Part shown: positions 9,164 through 17,736 of the stretch, piece after piece
Position numbering within the stretch: the stretch's first letter is position 1
Layout: the number at the start of each line of letters is the position of its first letter
NCBI GenBank assembly: GCA_016716765.1
Contig: JADJVA010000020.1
Coordinates: 806,001 to 870,000 of the forward strand
From: Bdellovibrionales bacterium
GTDB lineage: Bacteria > Bdellovibrionota > Bdellovibrionia > Bdellovibrionales > UBA1609
DNA length: 64,000 nt
Direction: 5' to 3'
Notes under the pieces: generated by a model
What the model saw: the letters and a program-made list of their open reading frames with translations, nothing else
Told to the model about the DNA's origin: nothing
Databases searched by the model: none
Program-made: the position numbers and the translations under genes

Positions 9164-9901
9164 ATGAATCTTCTCTTTCATGCTTTAGGCATTCTTCTTG
9201 TTTTCCTACTTCACGCTGATACGCTGTCAGAGTCAGCTAGTACCAAGGACCCGTGTAAGCTCCATCGCGGGAGCTGCGCAGATCAGGCAAAGGACATCAA
9301 GGCTATCTCCGAAAAAGCCGCCGAAAAAAATCAACCTGAAGAGATTCTTGATCCTCAGATTGTTCCTTCTCTGAAGGAGTGGTCTGAACTGGAACTTGTA
9401 GAGAGAGGCAAAGCCCTCATTAAAGGGTACCAAGAACTGACAAGAGTCCATGGACTGTCATACAGCCCTCAAGTTCTTACATGCAAGGCATACAACGAAT
9501 CCACGTTTGATCTAAGAGCTAAGGCCTCAAGCTCGTCTGCATCGGGTCTTGCCCAGACAACGAAGAGCACCTGCAGAGATCTCTTCACCCGAGGAGACTG
9601 GTTTTCTTCTAAAGTCGCTGGATTTGAACAGATTAAGAATGGGGCCACCTATTACGCGAAAATGAAATCTTTTCCTCTTGCTCAAATGGAGATTGGCCTG
9701 GCCATCCTCCATCAGAAATTCGAAGAAAGTAATCCCAAAAATCTTAAAACTGCGCTAAAGAGATACAGAGGGGACGACGATCCGACTATTAACGAGACTT
9801 ACGCAAAGCGAATTTTAAACTGTGAAAAATGTTTAATAGGATCCTCTGCTGTCACTATAGAATGCCTCAATAAAGCCAAGCCTCCCCAAGAGTCGAAATA
9901 G
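9164..9901 (+). CDS. exported lysozyme-like (SLT/transglycosylase fold) protein
   Basis: A 245-residue protein with a short signal peptide. ATG at 9164 is preferred to the adjacent TTG; AGGA lies upstream. Residues about 100-220 look like a lysozyme/soluble lytic transglycosylase domain: Glu112 in YNESTFDL is the likely catalytic acid, followed by ASGLAQ (the GLxQ motif) and TYYAKM. These enzymes cut the glycan strands of peptidoglycan in the periplasm. It is divergent from ilvA and is followed 17 bases later by another exported gene. In a predatory lineage such an enzyme could act on prey or self wall; that is inference. Confidence 0.7.
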   Translation: MNLLFHALGILLVFLLHADTLSESASTKDPCKLHRGSCADQAKDIKAISEKAAEKNQPEEILDPQIVPSLKEWSELELVERGKALIKGYQELTRVHGLSYSPQVLTCKAYNESTFDLRAKASSSSASGLAQTTKSTCRDLFTRGDWFSSKVAGFEQIKNGATYYAKMKSFPLAQMEIGLAILHQKFEESNPKNLKTALKRYRGDDDPTINETYAKRILNCEKCLIGSSAVTIECLNKAKPPQESK

Positions 9902-9918
9902 AGAAGGGAAGAATTAAC

Positions 9919-10446
9919 ATGCTCAAGACGGTGCAACTCACCAGGAACAATCCTTCAAGCTCTTGCGAAACAGCGAAGGTTATGATGGTATTTGTGATTC
10001 ATCTCCTTTTCTTTGTCTGCTCACTCCCTACCTTGGCCGAGCCGCCTTGGACCATGAAATCTCAGTTGGAAACGATTCCTTCTTCGAGCGTCAAGCGATT
10101 CAGTCTTAGCTTTAGCCAAGGAGACAAATCACTGCCACCCTACGCGCCAGAGTCTCCCCCATTTGGTTTGGTTTCTGAAAAGGAGATCCTTATTGGCGAT
10201 AGACTTTATTTTTTAACGGGATGGGCCCATGGTGCTCATACGGTTTTATTCCGAGTTTTTGATCCAACAAGTCAAAGCTCGCTGCCCATCTGTGAAAAAA
10301 TCTCAGAAGCAGAAGAGTCTGACCTCAGATTAGAAAAAAACAATTTGGAAATTCGGATCATCAACTCTGACGACAAGCTTTCTGAAGAATGGATCAGTTG
10401 TAAAGAGCAGAAGAAAAACAAGCAAAAGCCAAGTCCAAAGAAATAA
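9919..10446 (+). CDS. small exported protein, unknown
   Basis: A 175-residue protein. The ATG at 9919 has AAGGGAAG at good spacing. A long n-region is followed by a hydrophobic stretch (MMVFVIHLLFFVCSLPTLAE), so it is probably exported or anchored. The C terminus is strongly basic (KKNKQKPSPKK). No motif recognised. It lies 17 bases behind the lysozyme-like gene and probably forms a two-gene unit with it. Confidence 0.6.
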   Translation: MLKTVQLTRNNPSSSCETAKVMMVFVIHLLFFVCSLPTLAEPPWTMKSQLETIPSSSVKRFSLSFSQGDKSLPPYAPESPPFGLVSEKEILIGDRLYFLTGWAHGAHTVLFRVFDPTSQSSLPICEKISEAEESDLRLEKNNLEIRIINSDDKLSEEWISCKEQKKNKQKPSPKK

Positions 10447-10463
10447 TAGAATCTGAGCGCTGA

Positions 10464-10691
10464 CTAAAACCCTTCCCAGTAGACCGTCAAACCCTGTATG
10501 GGCAGGCACTCACCGGCCAGCTGCCTAGGTCGCAGCCCACAGTCCTGAGGAGTCACGACAAGGCGATCATCGAAATAAAAGAACTGACAGAGATGCTTCC
10601 CACAATGAGAACAGCACTCCACCCTTCTCTCTTGCATTTGATTGAGGTTTCCACAGACATGACAACGGCGAAAATGAGTTGGCTTTTGCAT
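10464..10691 (-). CDS. small zinc-ribbon-like protein
   Basis: A 75-residue protein with two CxxC pairs (CHVCG near residue 10 and CSHCG near residue 32), the usual signature of a zinc ribbon, then an aromatic stretch (FFYFDD) and a conserved-looking end (PIQGLTVYWEGF). Small proteins of this layout occur in Bdellovibrio relatives and other former deltaproteobacteria, from memory. It is cytoplasmic and converges on the exported gene to its left. Function unknown. Confidence 0.65.
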   Translation of the reverse strand: MQKPTHFRRCHVCGNLNQMQERRVECCSHCGKHLCQFFYFDDRLVVTPQDCGLRPRQLAGECLPIQGLTVYWEGF

Positions 10692-11079
10692 TAACTTTGG
10701 CTCCTTCTAGGAACTTCTCGTTCAGTTAATACTGAGCCCACGGTTTTCTTCTAGAGACCATCCATCGGCAAGAGCCCAATCCCACCGATTTCCTCTCTGA
10801 TGAGAGGCCGAGGTTCGCCAGAGGTAAACTCCTCAGTGTCACTTTTGCTTTCACACAGGTGACACCAAAAGGCTAACAAATGGTCCCTATCTCTCGCAAG
10901 ACAAAATTATTTAAATATTTGATTTCATTAATGAAACATGTAAAACAACTTGACGCATCATCAAACAATCCCAAGAATGTCAGAGGCTTTGCCAGCCTTG
11001 TCATATTGTCCCACAAAGTGAGGGATTCATTTGCGGATTGGGCTTTATCCATTATAGGCCAGAAGGCATCATTGTATGG
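10692..11079. other. 388-base intergenic region with two short inverted repeats
   Basis: No gene is supported here. CCTCTC-TGAT-GAGAGG forms a perfect small hairpin around 10791-10806, and GTGTCAC (10836-10842) pairs with GTGACAC (10859-10865). They could be an operator or hairpins in a leader for the downstream MORN-like gene. No promoter with convincing -35 and -10 boxes was found. Confidence 0.35.
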
Positions 11080-11958
11080 ATGTCTCACAATCCTTCGTTC
11101 GCACTCGTTTTAGTTTTTCTTCTCATTTTACTTCCGGCTCAACAGAGCTTGGCGATGATCACTTGCCCACCCGATTTGACCTTAAAAGAAAATACCTTGG
11201 ACAAAAATGAGCGAGAAAAGTGGTGCCAATCGAACAAAGGAGAGCGGCTGGGTTCTTACATTCGCTACTTCGCCGATGGGAAGACCGCCACCGAGGGCTC
11301 TTATTTGCTTAATAAAAAAGACGGCCGTTGGCGTTCCTATTTTTCAAATGGACATTTAAAGGAAGAAAATCATTGGCGGAACGGGCGGCTCAATGGCAGT
11401 TATCAAACATTTTTTGAAAATCGCCAAATTGAAGAGGAAGGCCGTTATCAGCGAAACTGGAAAACAGGCCTTTGGAAACACTATCTCTCAGACGGAACTT
11501 TAAAATCCTCCATTGATTATGGTGCGAGTCACTTTCAGATCTACGGACACTACTATGGCGTGAGCGGAAACTCTGACATCAGCCATTTTACAGCGCTTGA
11601 CATGACCGCACGCTGGCCGGCCGTACTCGTCGATCGAATGCTGATTGAGACAGGACTCGTCATCGGTTGGGTGGGAGGAAAAAATGATGAATACGTGGTG
11701 ACGCTCGCACCAGAACTCCGATTTTTGTGGTGTCTAGGTCCTTGGTTTCGATTTGGCCCTCTGGTTGGGTATGAAAAGTGGCCTCGCCTGACTTCCAAGG
11801 CAAGTTTTGGCGGCCGACTTTCCTTTATCTTGGAAGGCACTCAAGCGACTGAACTCCATCGTCCTCGTCGCTCATTTACGGAACTTGTTTTTACTGCCAA
11901 AGTGCTTTCGTCTGAATACCAGGTTCTTATGGCAGGACTTGATCTCTGGGGATTTTAA
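11080..11958 (+). CDS. exported MORN/YwqK-type repeat protein
   Basis: A 292-residue protein starting at 11080 with a signal peptide (residues about 6-27). Residues about 55-160 contain four or five repeats of the MORN-like kind (GSYIRYFADGKTATEG, GRWRSYFSNGHLKEE, GSYQTFFENRQIEEEG, GLWKHYLSDGTLKSS), each Gly-x-aromatic-Tyr-x(3)-Gly/Asn. The C-terminal ~120 residues have alternating strands and end in a Phe, suggesting a small outer-membrane or beta-rich domain. Its 3' end overlaps tpiA's 3' end by 32 bases. The role is unknown; MORN-like repeats usually mediate binding. Confidence 0.65.
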   Translation: MSHNPSFALVLVFLLILLPAQQSLAMITCPPDLTLKENTLDKNEREKWCQSNKGERLGSYIRYFADGKTATEGSYLLNKKDGRWRSYFSNGHLKEENHWRNGRLNGSYQTFFENRQIEEEGRYQRNWKTGLWKHYLSDGTLKSSIDYGASHFQIYGHYYGVSGNSDISHFTALDMTARWPAVLVDRMLIETGLVIGWVGGKNDEYVVTLAPELRFLWCLGPWFRFGPLVGYEKWPRLTSKASFGGRLSFILEGTQATELHRPRRSFTELVFTAKVLSSEYQVLMAGLDLWGF

Positions 11959-12724
11959 TTTTCGACTGAATCGAACGGGCATTGAGGTAAATTTCAACAA
12001 AACTTTCCAGCGCAAGACTTGCTCCGCCGACCAAAAACCCGTCGACGTCTTGTTGAGCACCAATTGTCTGCGAATTATCTGGCTTGACGCTCCCACCATA
12101 AAGAATAGGGATTGTTCGAGCGTGTCTCTCGCCCACCATCGCATTGAGCGCTTTCCTCAGAACCGAATGAGCTTCGCCGGCCTGCTCAGGGCTTGCGACC
12201 TTTCCGGTTCCAATCGCCCAGACAGGTTCATAAGCCAGCCAAACCGGTTTTTCCCAGTCTACATCATGAAGTCCTTGCTCCAATTGCTCAACAATAACTC
12301 GATTTGTCTCATTCGCCTCACGCTGAGAAAGAGACTCGCCAACACACAGGAGTGGAATCAATCCTTGTCTTTGCACGGCGGACACCTTCTTCGCACATTG
12401 CTCATTGGTTTCGCCAAAAAGGCTGCGCCTTTCGCTGTGTCCAACCAGACAATGGGAGGCTCCAATTTCTTTCAGAACAAGTGGTGAATTCTCGCCGGTA
12501 AAAGCTCCTTGCGATTCAAAATAGCAATTTTGGGCGCCCCATCCCACCGCCGTGTCAGCAAGGATTTCCCGAGCCACCAATAGATCTATTGCTGGCAAAA
12601 AAATAAGAAAGTCTGGATGAAACTCAACATCAACATATCTTCGAAAATCGCGAAGAAAGGTCTCAGCCTCAGACGGAGATTTATACATCTTCCAATTGCC
12701 TGCACAAATAATTCTCTTGGCCAT
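11927..12724 (-). CDS. tpiA: triosephosphate isomerase
   Basis: A 265-residue enzyme of glycolysis interconverting dihydroxyacetone phosphate and glyceraldehyde 3-phosphate. Family residues are all visible: Lys12 (GNWKM), His96 (VGHSERR) and the catalytic Glu166 (AYEPVWAIGTG), plus the C-terminal phosphate loop (YGGSVKPDN and GFLVGGASL). Length is slightly above the usual ~250. A purine-rich GGGGG site precedes the ATG. It is the last gene of the gapA-pgk-tpiA run, 63 bases behind pgk. Confidence 0.97.
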   Translation of the reverse strand: MAKRIICAGNWKMYKSPSEAETFLRDFRRYVDVEFHPDFLIFLPAIDLLVAREILADTAVGWGAQNCYFESQGAFTGENSPLVLKEIGASHCLVGHSERRSLFGETNEQCAKKVSAVQRQGLIPLLCVGESLSQREANETNRVIVEQLEQGLHDVDWEKPVWLAYEPVWAIGTGKVASPEQAGEAHSVLRKALNAMVGERHARTIPILYGGSVKPDNSQTIGAQQDVDGFLVGGASLALESFVEIYLNARSIQSKIKIPRDQVLP

Positions 12725-12742
12725 TACTGTAACCCCCTTTTC

Positions 12743-12772
12743 ATGGATATGGATATGGGTAAGGATATGGAC
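12743..12772. repeat. hexanucleotide tandem repeat, five units
   Basis: Five consecutive six-base units between tpiA and pgk: ATGGAT, ATGGAT, ATGGGT, AAGGAT, ATGGAC (consensus RTGGAY). A second repeat of the same consensus, on the other strand, lies at 45456-45479. It falls between co-directional genes and could affect mRNA structure or spacing. Confidence 0.7.
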
Positions 12773-12787
12773 AGGGAACGAAAAGAA

Positions 12788-13990
12788 TTAGGCCCTCACG
12801 GCTTCGATCCCGGGGAGCTTATCTCCCTGGAGATACTCGAGGCTGGCTCCTCCTCCTGTCGAAATGTGACTCATCTTATCGGCTAATCCCGAAGCCTTTG
12901 CCGCTGCAGCTGAGTCTCCCCCGCCCACAATCGTCACCGCATCAGAATTGTCAGCCATCACTTGGGCCACGGCAAAAGTTCCCTTCGCCAGAGATGGCTT
13001 TTCAAAAACTCCCATTGGTCCATTCCAAAAAATCGTCTTTGCTCGCTTTAATTCTTCACGGTAAATAGCTTGAGTTCTGGGACCAATGTCGACTCCCATC
13101 CAGCCGTCTGGAATAACCACTGTTGGAGTGACCTTGGCCTCGTCAACTTTGTCGAAGGCTGGAACAATCACATGATCAACAGGTAACAACAACCTCTTGT
13201 TGCGCGCTTTTACCCTTTCGAGCAATTCAGCTGCAAATTTCAATTTGTCCTTCTCAACAAGAGAAGTCCCCACCGCCACTCCCTGGGCTGCAAGAAAAGT
13301 GTAGGCCATCGCTCCACCCACAACGAAAGTATCCACCCGATCAATCAGATTTTCAATCACACCAATTTTATCGCTGACTTTTGCTCCACCAAGAACTGTA
13401 ACAAATGGAGCTTCATGATTAAAAAGAACTTTATCGAGATATTCGATCTCCTTTTTCATCAAAAACCCAATGCCCCTTTCCTTAACCTCCTTGGCAAGTG
13501 CCACGATGCTCGTATGAGCTCGATGACTGGATCCAAAGGCATCATTGATGTAAACATCTGTATAACTTGCTATCGCGAGCGCGAGATCCCTGCCATTCTT
13601 TTCTTCGTCTGGGTCAAAACGCAGATTCTCAAGAAGGAGAACTTGGCCGTCCTTCCAGCCCTTTAAAATTGCTTTTGGAGCATCGCTTCGAGTGTCGTCA
13701 ATAAGAACCACATCCAGTCCGAGAAGATGACTCAAGTGAACCCCCACTGGCTCCATCGAATACTTCTTGTCCGTCGGACTCTTTGGTCGCCCAAGATGAG
13801 AGGCCAGGATCAACCGAGCTCCCTTGTCGAGAGCGTACCGAATCGTTGGAAGCGCCGCCTGAATGCGGTTATCATCGGTTATCTTTCCGTTTTCCATGGG
13901 CACGTTAAAATCAACTCTCAAAAAAACGGCCTTTCCTTTGAGTTCTAATTCCTCGATTGACCGGATACCTTTTAAGGTCTTGGACGACAT
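12788..13990 (-). CDS. pgk: phosphoglycerate kinase
   Basis: A 400-residue enzyme transferring phosphate from 1,3-bisphosphoglycerate to ADP in the cytoplasm. Visible signatures are the N-terminal substrate region (VFLRVDFNVPM), HLGRP, the hinge and nucleotide-binding parts (GGAKVSDKIG, WNGPMGVFE) and the terminal GGGDSAAA and STGGGASLE. The ribosome binding site GAGGAGAG lies just before the ATG. It is the middle gene of the gapA-pgk-tpiA cluster, 41 bases behind gapA. Confidence 0.97.
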   Translation of the reverse strand: MSSKTLKGIRSIEELELKGKAVFLRVDFNVPMENGKITDDNRIQAALPTIRYALDKGARLILASHLGRPKSPTDKKYSMEPVGVHLSHLLGLDVVLIDDTRSDAPKAILKGWKDGQVLLLENLRFDPDEEKNGRDLALAIASYTDVYINDAFGSSHRAHTSIVALAKEVKERGIGFLMKKEIEYLDKVLFNHEAPFVTVLGGAKVSDKIGVIENLIDRVDTFVVGGAMAYTFLAAQGVAVGTSLVEKDKLKFAAELLERVKARNKRLLLPVDHVIVPAFDKVDEAKVTPTVVIPDGWMGVDIGPRTQAIYREELKRAKTIFWNGPMGVFEKPSLAKGTFAVAQVMADNSDAVTIVGGGDSAAAAKASGLADKMSHISTGGGASLEYLQGDKLPGIEAVRA

Positions 13991-14031
13991 TCTACTCTCC
14001 TCATCAAATATATTTTCTCAGGCCGTCGCAA

Positions 14032-15036
14032 TCAAAGTCCCCGCTCAGCCATATAAAGAGCCATATCCACCATCCGATGAGAAAAGCCCATTTCATTGTC
14101 GTACCATGAAAATACCTTGGCAAAATTTTTGCCCATCACCATAGTGCTCGGGATATCTACAATCGAACTCGCCGAGTCTCCAATGAAATCACAACTCACC
14201 AGCTCATCTTCTTCACAACGAAGTATTCCCTTAAGTGGTCCGCTGGCTGCAGCCTTTAAAGCCGAGTTGATGAGCTCAACGCTCAGCTCTTTTCTCGTTT
14301 CAATGACAAAATCCACCAGACTTGCATCTGGAGTCGGAACCCGAATGGCCAATCCATCAATCTTACCCTTAAGTTCAGGGAGAACCTCGCCGACCGCTTT
14401 GGCCGCACCCGTCGTCGTAGGAATCATCGATACCGCCGCAGAACGAGCTCGTCTTAAATCTTTATGGAATGCATCTAAAACCATTTGATCGTTTGTATAG
14501 GAGTGAATCGTCGTCATAAAGCCACGTTCAATCCCAAAATTGTCATTCAAGGCCTTTGCCAGCGGCGCCAAGCAATTCGTTGTACACGAAGCATTGCTCA
14601 AAACTCTGTGCTTTTTGGGATCGTAAGACTCATGGTTAATTCCATAAACAATTGTTAGGTCAACCCCGTCAGCCGGAGCTGAAACCATAACCCGTTTTGC
14701 TCCGGCATCGATATGCTTAAGGAAATCTTCCTTTTTCTTGAACGCACCGGTACATTCAAGGACCAAATCCACTCCCCAGTCTTTCCAAGGAATTTTTGCT
14801 GGGTCTTTCTCTGCACAAAGTGGAATTTTCTTTCCTCTCACTTTGATGTCGTTTTCGCCTGCTTCCACAGAATGACCGTAACGACCATGAGTGCTGTCAT
14901 ACTTAAGCAAATGTGCCGCTTGTTTTGCGTCTCCTAGATTATTGATTCCCACAATATCGAACCGGTCGAAACCAGCTCTAAAAAGAATCCGTCCAATCCG
15001 TCCAAAACCGTTGATACCCACGCGCAATCGACTCAC
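14032..15036 (-). CDS. gapA: glyceraldehyde-3-phosphate dehydrogenase
   Basis: A 334-residue NAD-dependent enzyme of central glycolysis. The Rossmann start VGINGFGRIGR, the active-site Cys151 in NASCTTNCLAP and His178 in HSYTND are present. The start is GTG at 15036 with AAAGGAG upstream; no ATG gives a comparable N terminus. It heads the glycolytic unit; the 161 bases upstream presumably contain the promoter, but no clear boxes were seen. Confidence 0.97.
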   Translation of the reverse strand: MSRLRVGINGFGRIGRILFRAGFDRFDIVGINNLGDAKQAAHLLKYDSTHGRYGHSVEAGENDIKVRGKKIPLCAEKDPAKIPWKDWGVDLVLECTGAFKKKEDFLKHIDAGAKRVMVSAPADGVDLTIVYGINHESYDPKKHRVLSNASCTTNCLAPLAKALNDNFGIERGFMTTIHSYTNDQMVLDAFHKDLRRARSAAVSMIPTTTGAAKAVGEVLPELKGKIDGLAIRVPTPDASLVDFVIETRKELSVELINSALKAAASGPLKGILRCEEDELVSCDFIGDSASSIVDIPSTMVMGKNFAKVFSWYDNEMGFSHRMVDMALYMAERGL

Positions 15037-15197
15037 AGGAACTCCTTTGTTTAATACGACTCATGCCCTAGAGATTGTCGTCTTCTATTACAAGCCAACC
15101 AAAAATCCAAGTGCTACACAAAAAACGCGGTGTGCAACTGTGACCCATGAAAAGATGTGAGGCAGCTCCCAACTCAATTTTGGACTCCCAACCGTGT

Positions 15198-16013
15198 TTA
15201 GGATTCCCACCTGAGTTTTGGAAATAATCGCAAAGCATTGCGACAGGTCTGTTCAGACAGGGTTGTCATCGAAATCCCTTTGAGTTCGGCAACCACTCGA
15301 GCCGTGTGGACAACAAAGGCAGGTTCGTTTTTCTTTCCGCGCTCGGGAACTGGCGCCAAATAAGGACAATCTGTCTCCACGTGCAAGCGGTCAAGAGGAA
15401 CCATCTGACAAACTTCGCGCAATGCCCCTGCGCTCTTAAAGGTGACGACCCCACTAAAACTAATATCCAAACCGAGACGAAGACTTTCTTCAGCCAACCA
15501 TAGACTTCCCGTAAAACAATGAACAAGCCCGCGAATTTTCGCCCCAAACTCTTTTAAGATCTCGATTGTGTCCTCTTCGGCATCGCGAGTATGGATCTCC
15601 ACCGGCAGGTTTGTTTCGAGAGCCATCTGCAACTGGGATCGAAAGACCTCACGTTGAATCTCACGCGGAGAATGCTCATAATAGTAGTCGAGACCTATCT
15701 CACCAACAGCTAAAACTTTGTCCTGCTGAAGGTGAGATCGCATCGTCTGTCCAACCTTCTCGTTGTAAAGACTTGCCTCATGGGGATGAACTCCTAAGGT
15801 GCAATAGACCTCGGGACCCAAAGTATTTGCCAAAGCCAGGACCACCTCGTGGTCCTCAGGTGTCGTCCCGATCGTAATGACCCTTTCCACCCCGACCGAG
15901 CGCCCATGGGACAGGGCTTCCTGCGGGCTCATTTCTAAAAAATTGAGATGGCTATGAACATCGATCCAGCGTTCAGTGACTTCCAATGTTTTACTCACTT
16001 TCTTTTGTCGCAT
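15198..16013 (-). CDS. tatD: TatD family metal-dependent DNase/hydrolase
   Basis: A 271-residue protein with the TatD layout: the metal site DVHSHLNF near the N terminus, GEIGLDYYYEHSP, EIHTRDAEEDT, HCFTGS, and ETDCPYLAPVP near the end. These enzymes are cytoplasmic nucleases/hydrolases of the amidohydrolase fold. The gene overlaps the holB end by 23 bases and belongs to a tmk-holB-tatD run, a common bacterial arrangement. Confidence 0.93.
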   Translation of the reverse strand: MRQKKVSKTLEVTERWIDVHSHLNFLEMSPQEALSHGRSVGVERVITIGTTPEDHEVVLALANTLGPEVYCTLGVHPHEASLYNEKVGQTMRSHLQQDKVLAVGEIGLDYYYEHSPREIQREVFRSQLQMALETNLPVEIHTRDAEEDTIEILKEFGAKIRGLVHCFTGSLWLAEESLRLGLDISFSGVVTFKSAGALREVCQMVPLDRLHVETDCPYLAPVPERGKKNEPAFVVHTARVVAELKGISMTTLSEQTCRNALRLFPKLRWES

Positions 16014-16959
16014 TCATGGCTTCATTGGCGCGAAGGAAAAAGGCATCCCAAGTCAAATGACGATCCCAATTTCTCTGAATGCCCTCTTCGATTTCCAATA
16101 ACTCACCATGGAGCCAATGCAGAATCCTTGGATCCAGTCGTGACATTTTGTCAATCTCTGGCAAAGAATCTGAATGAATGAAAGGAACTAATCCCTCCCT
16201 TTTAAAGAGGGCATCTCGAATCAATTGGCGAGCCCACTGACTGCTTCTAAGACCCTCATCTTGATCCTTTCCAATTTCCATCATCTCACGTGCCATTTCG
16301 AAGGGAGCCTTTTCGCCCAATTGTGACCACAACTGAAGAGTGGCCTGGCGCTGTGTGATGACCTCTGGTTCACGTAGCTGGTTGAGTACATCGAGACGAC
16401 CCATACAGGACGCCTTCATCCAATCCTCAATGCCAGGAATCTGTCCCAATTCCGCGCGCGACAAAGGGGCCAGTCGCACAATCTGAGACCGTGACCGAAT
16501 GGTGGACAAAACACTGTAGGCACTCACTGCTGTCAGTACAAAATAGGTGCCGTCTTGAGGCTCTTCGAGAGCTTTTAGTAAGGCGTTTGCTGCTTGCACA
16601 TTGAGGCGGTGAGCCTCTTCAATAATAATAACTCTAGATCGACCCCAGGCCCGCAAGTTCAAGAAGCGAAGAATTTCATGCGATTGCTCAATCTTTATTT
16701 GTGTTCCACTCGGAGAGATATGAAGCAAGGCCTCTGATTCTCCCTTTTCTATTCGTCTGCAGGAAGGACACTCTCCACAACCCCGCCGATCCACTTCGCA
16801 AACAAGCGCCTGAGCCATTGACCTTGCAAATAGCTTCTTTCCGATACCAGCTGGCCCCACCAATAACAGTGTTGGTGACAGTCGACCCATTTCAACAGCG
16901 GAGAGCAAACGATCTTGAGCTGTCTGATGGCCCACTAACTGGCTGAAAAGTCGAGCCAT
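15991..16959 (-). CDS. holB: DNA polymerase III delta-prime subunit
   Basis: A 322-residue clamp-loader subunit of the AAA+ fold. It carries a P-loop-like VGPAGIGKK, a four-cysteine zinc module (CEVDRRGCGECPSC), the box IIEEAHRLNVQAANALLKALEEP and the sensor region IRSRSQIVRLAPL. The usual SRC motif reads SRS. The gene overlaps tmk by 25 bases at its start and tatD by 23 bases at its end, so the three are probably one transcript. Confidence 0.92.
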   Translation of the reverse strand: MARLFSQLVGHQTAQDRLLSAVEMGRLSPTLLLVGPAGIGKKLFARSMAQALVCEVDRRGCGECPSCRRIEKGESEALLHISPSGTQIKIEQSHEILRFLNLRAWGRSRVIIIEEAHRLNVQAANALLKALEEPQDGTYFVLTAVSAYSVLSTIRSRSQIVRLAPLSRAELGQIPGIEDWMKASCMGRLDVLNQLREPEVITQRQATLQLWSQLGEKAPFEMAREMMEIGKDQDEGLRSSQWARQLIRDALFKREGLVPFIHSDSLPEIDKMSRLDPRILHWLHGELLEIEEGIQRNWDRHLTWDAFFLRANEAMNATKESE

Positions 16960-17582
16960 CCCTTTTTCTCCAAGTTTAGAATCAATTGGGCCAACAAAAT
17001 TTCGGACGTGCTACGACCATCGAGGACCAACCATCTTTTGGGTTCCGTCTTAGACTGATCCAAATAATTGTTCCTCACCCTCTGGTGAAACAACTGCGCT
17101 TCCCTTTCAAACCGATCCTTCGTTTGACCACTTTCTTGCTCGCGCTTGGATGTCCTTTCGAGAGAGTTTTCAACTGGAATATCGAGTAAGACAACCAGAT
17201 CTGCACAGACCCCGTCACTCGCATAATGATTAAGCCACTTCACCGCGGCCTCATTCATGCTCCGTCCCCCGACCTGAAAGGCCATTGTGCTTTCAGTAAA
17301 ACGGTCGCACAGGACCCACACCCCTTGAGCCAACTGGGGACGAATGACCCGATCCACATGTTGGGCCCGCGCAGCCTCATACAGGAGAAGCTCCGCCCGA
17401 GGAACCGGAGTATCCCCCTCGACTCGCAACAACTGTGACCGAATCTCTTCGCCCAGAGGTGTCCCTCCCGGCTCACGAGTCACCACTGAAAGCAGGCCCA
17501 AGGTCTGCAGGTGACTCTCTAGACCACGAATAAGAGTTGATTTCCCGGCTCCATCCAAGCCTTCAAAGACTACAAACGCCAT
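16935..17582 (-). CDS. tmk: thymidylate kinase
   Basis: A 215-residue kinase making dTDP from dTMP. The P-loop GLDGAGKST lies at residues 8-16, followed by the DR motif (VLCDRFTESTMAFQ), with LLDIPVE later and a basic lid segment (RTSKREQESGQ). The start at 17582 is chosen because GAAGGAAAT precedes it and MAFVVFEGLDG fits the family; a further upstream ATG at 17609 adds an unlikely nine residues. It heads the tmk-holB-tatD run. Confidence 0.95.
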   Translation of the reverse strand: MAFVVFEGLDGAGKSTLIRGLESHLQTLGLLSVVTREPGGTPLGEEIRSQLLRVEGDTPVPRAELLLYEAARAQHVDRVIRPQLAQGVWVLCDRFTESTMAFQVGGRSMNEAAVKWLNHYASDGVCADLVVLLDIPVENSLERTSKREQESGQTKDRFEREAQLFHQRVRNNYLDQSKTEPKRWLVLDGRSTSEILLAQLILNLEKKGWLDFSAS

Positions 17583-17736
17583 ATTTCCTTCTCTCCGCTC
17601 GAACTTCAAAAGTCACCTACAATAAAGACATTATCCCGCTCTTTGATCTTGCCGCTATGCAATAAAATCGGCTGATAATGTATTTGATCCATCTTCCCCT
17701 TACCCACCAGTTCAACGTGACCGATATGGGATACAT

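Noticed and set aside
10789..10830. CTGATGAG in a hairpin, resembling a hammerhead ribozyme core
   Set aside because: The required GAAA after stem II and the third stem are absent.
12876..12900. Exact GCCGATAA on the minus strand (sigma-28 -10 box)
   Set aside because: It lies inside pgk and has no -35 at correct spacing.
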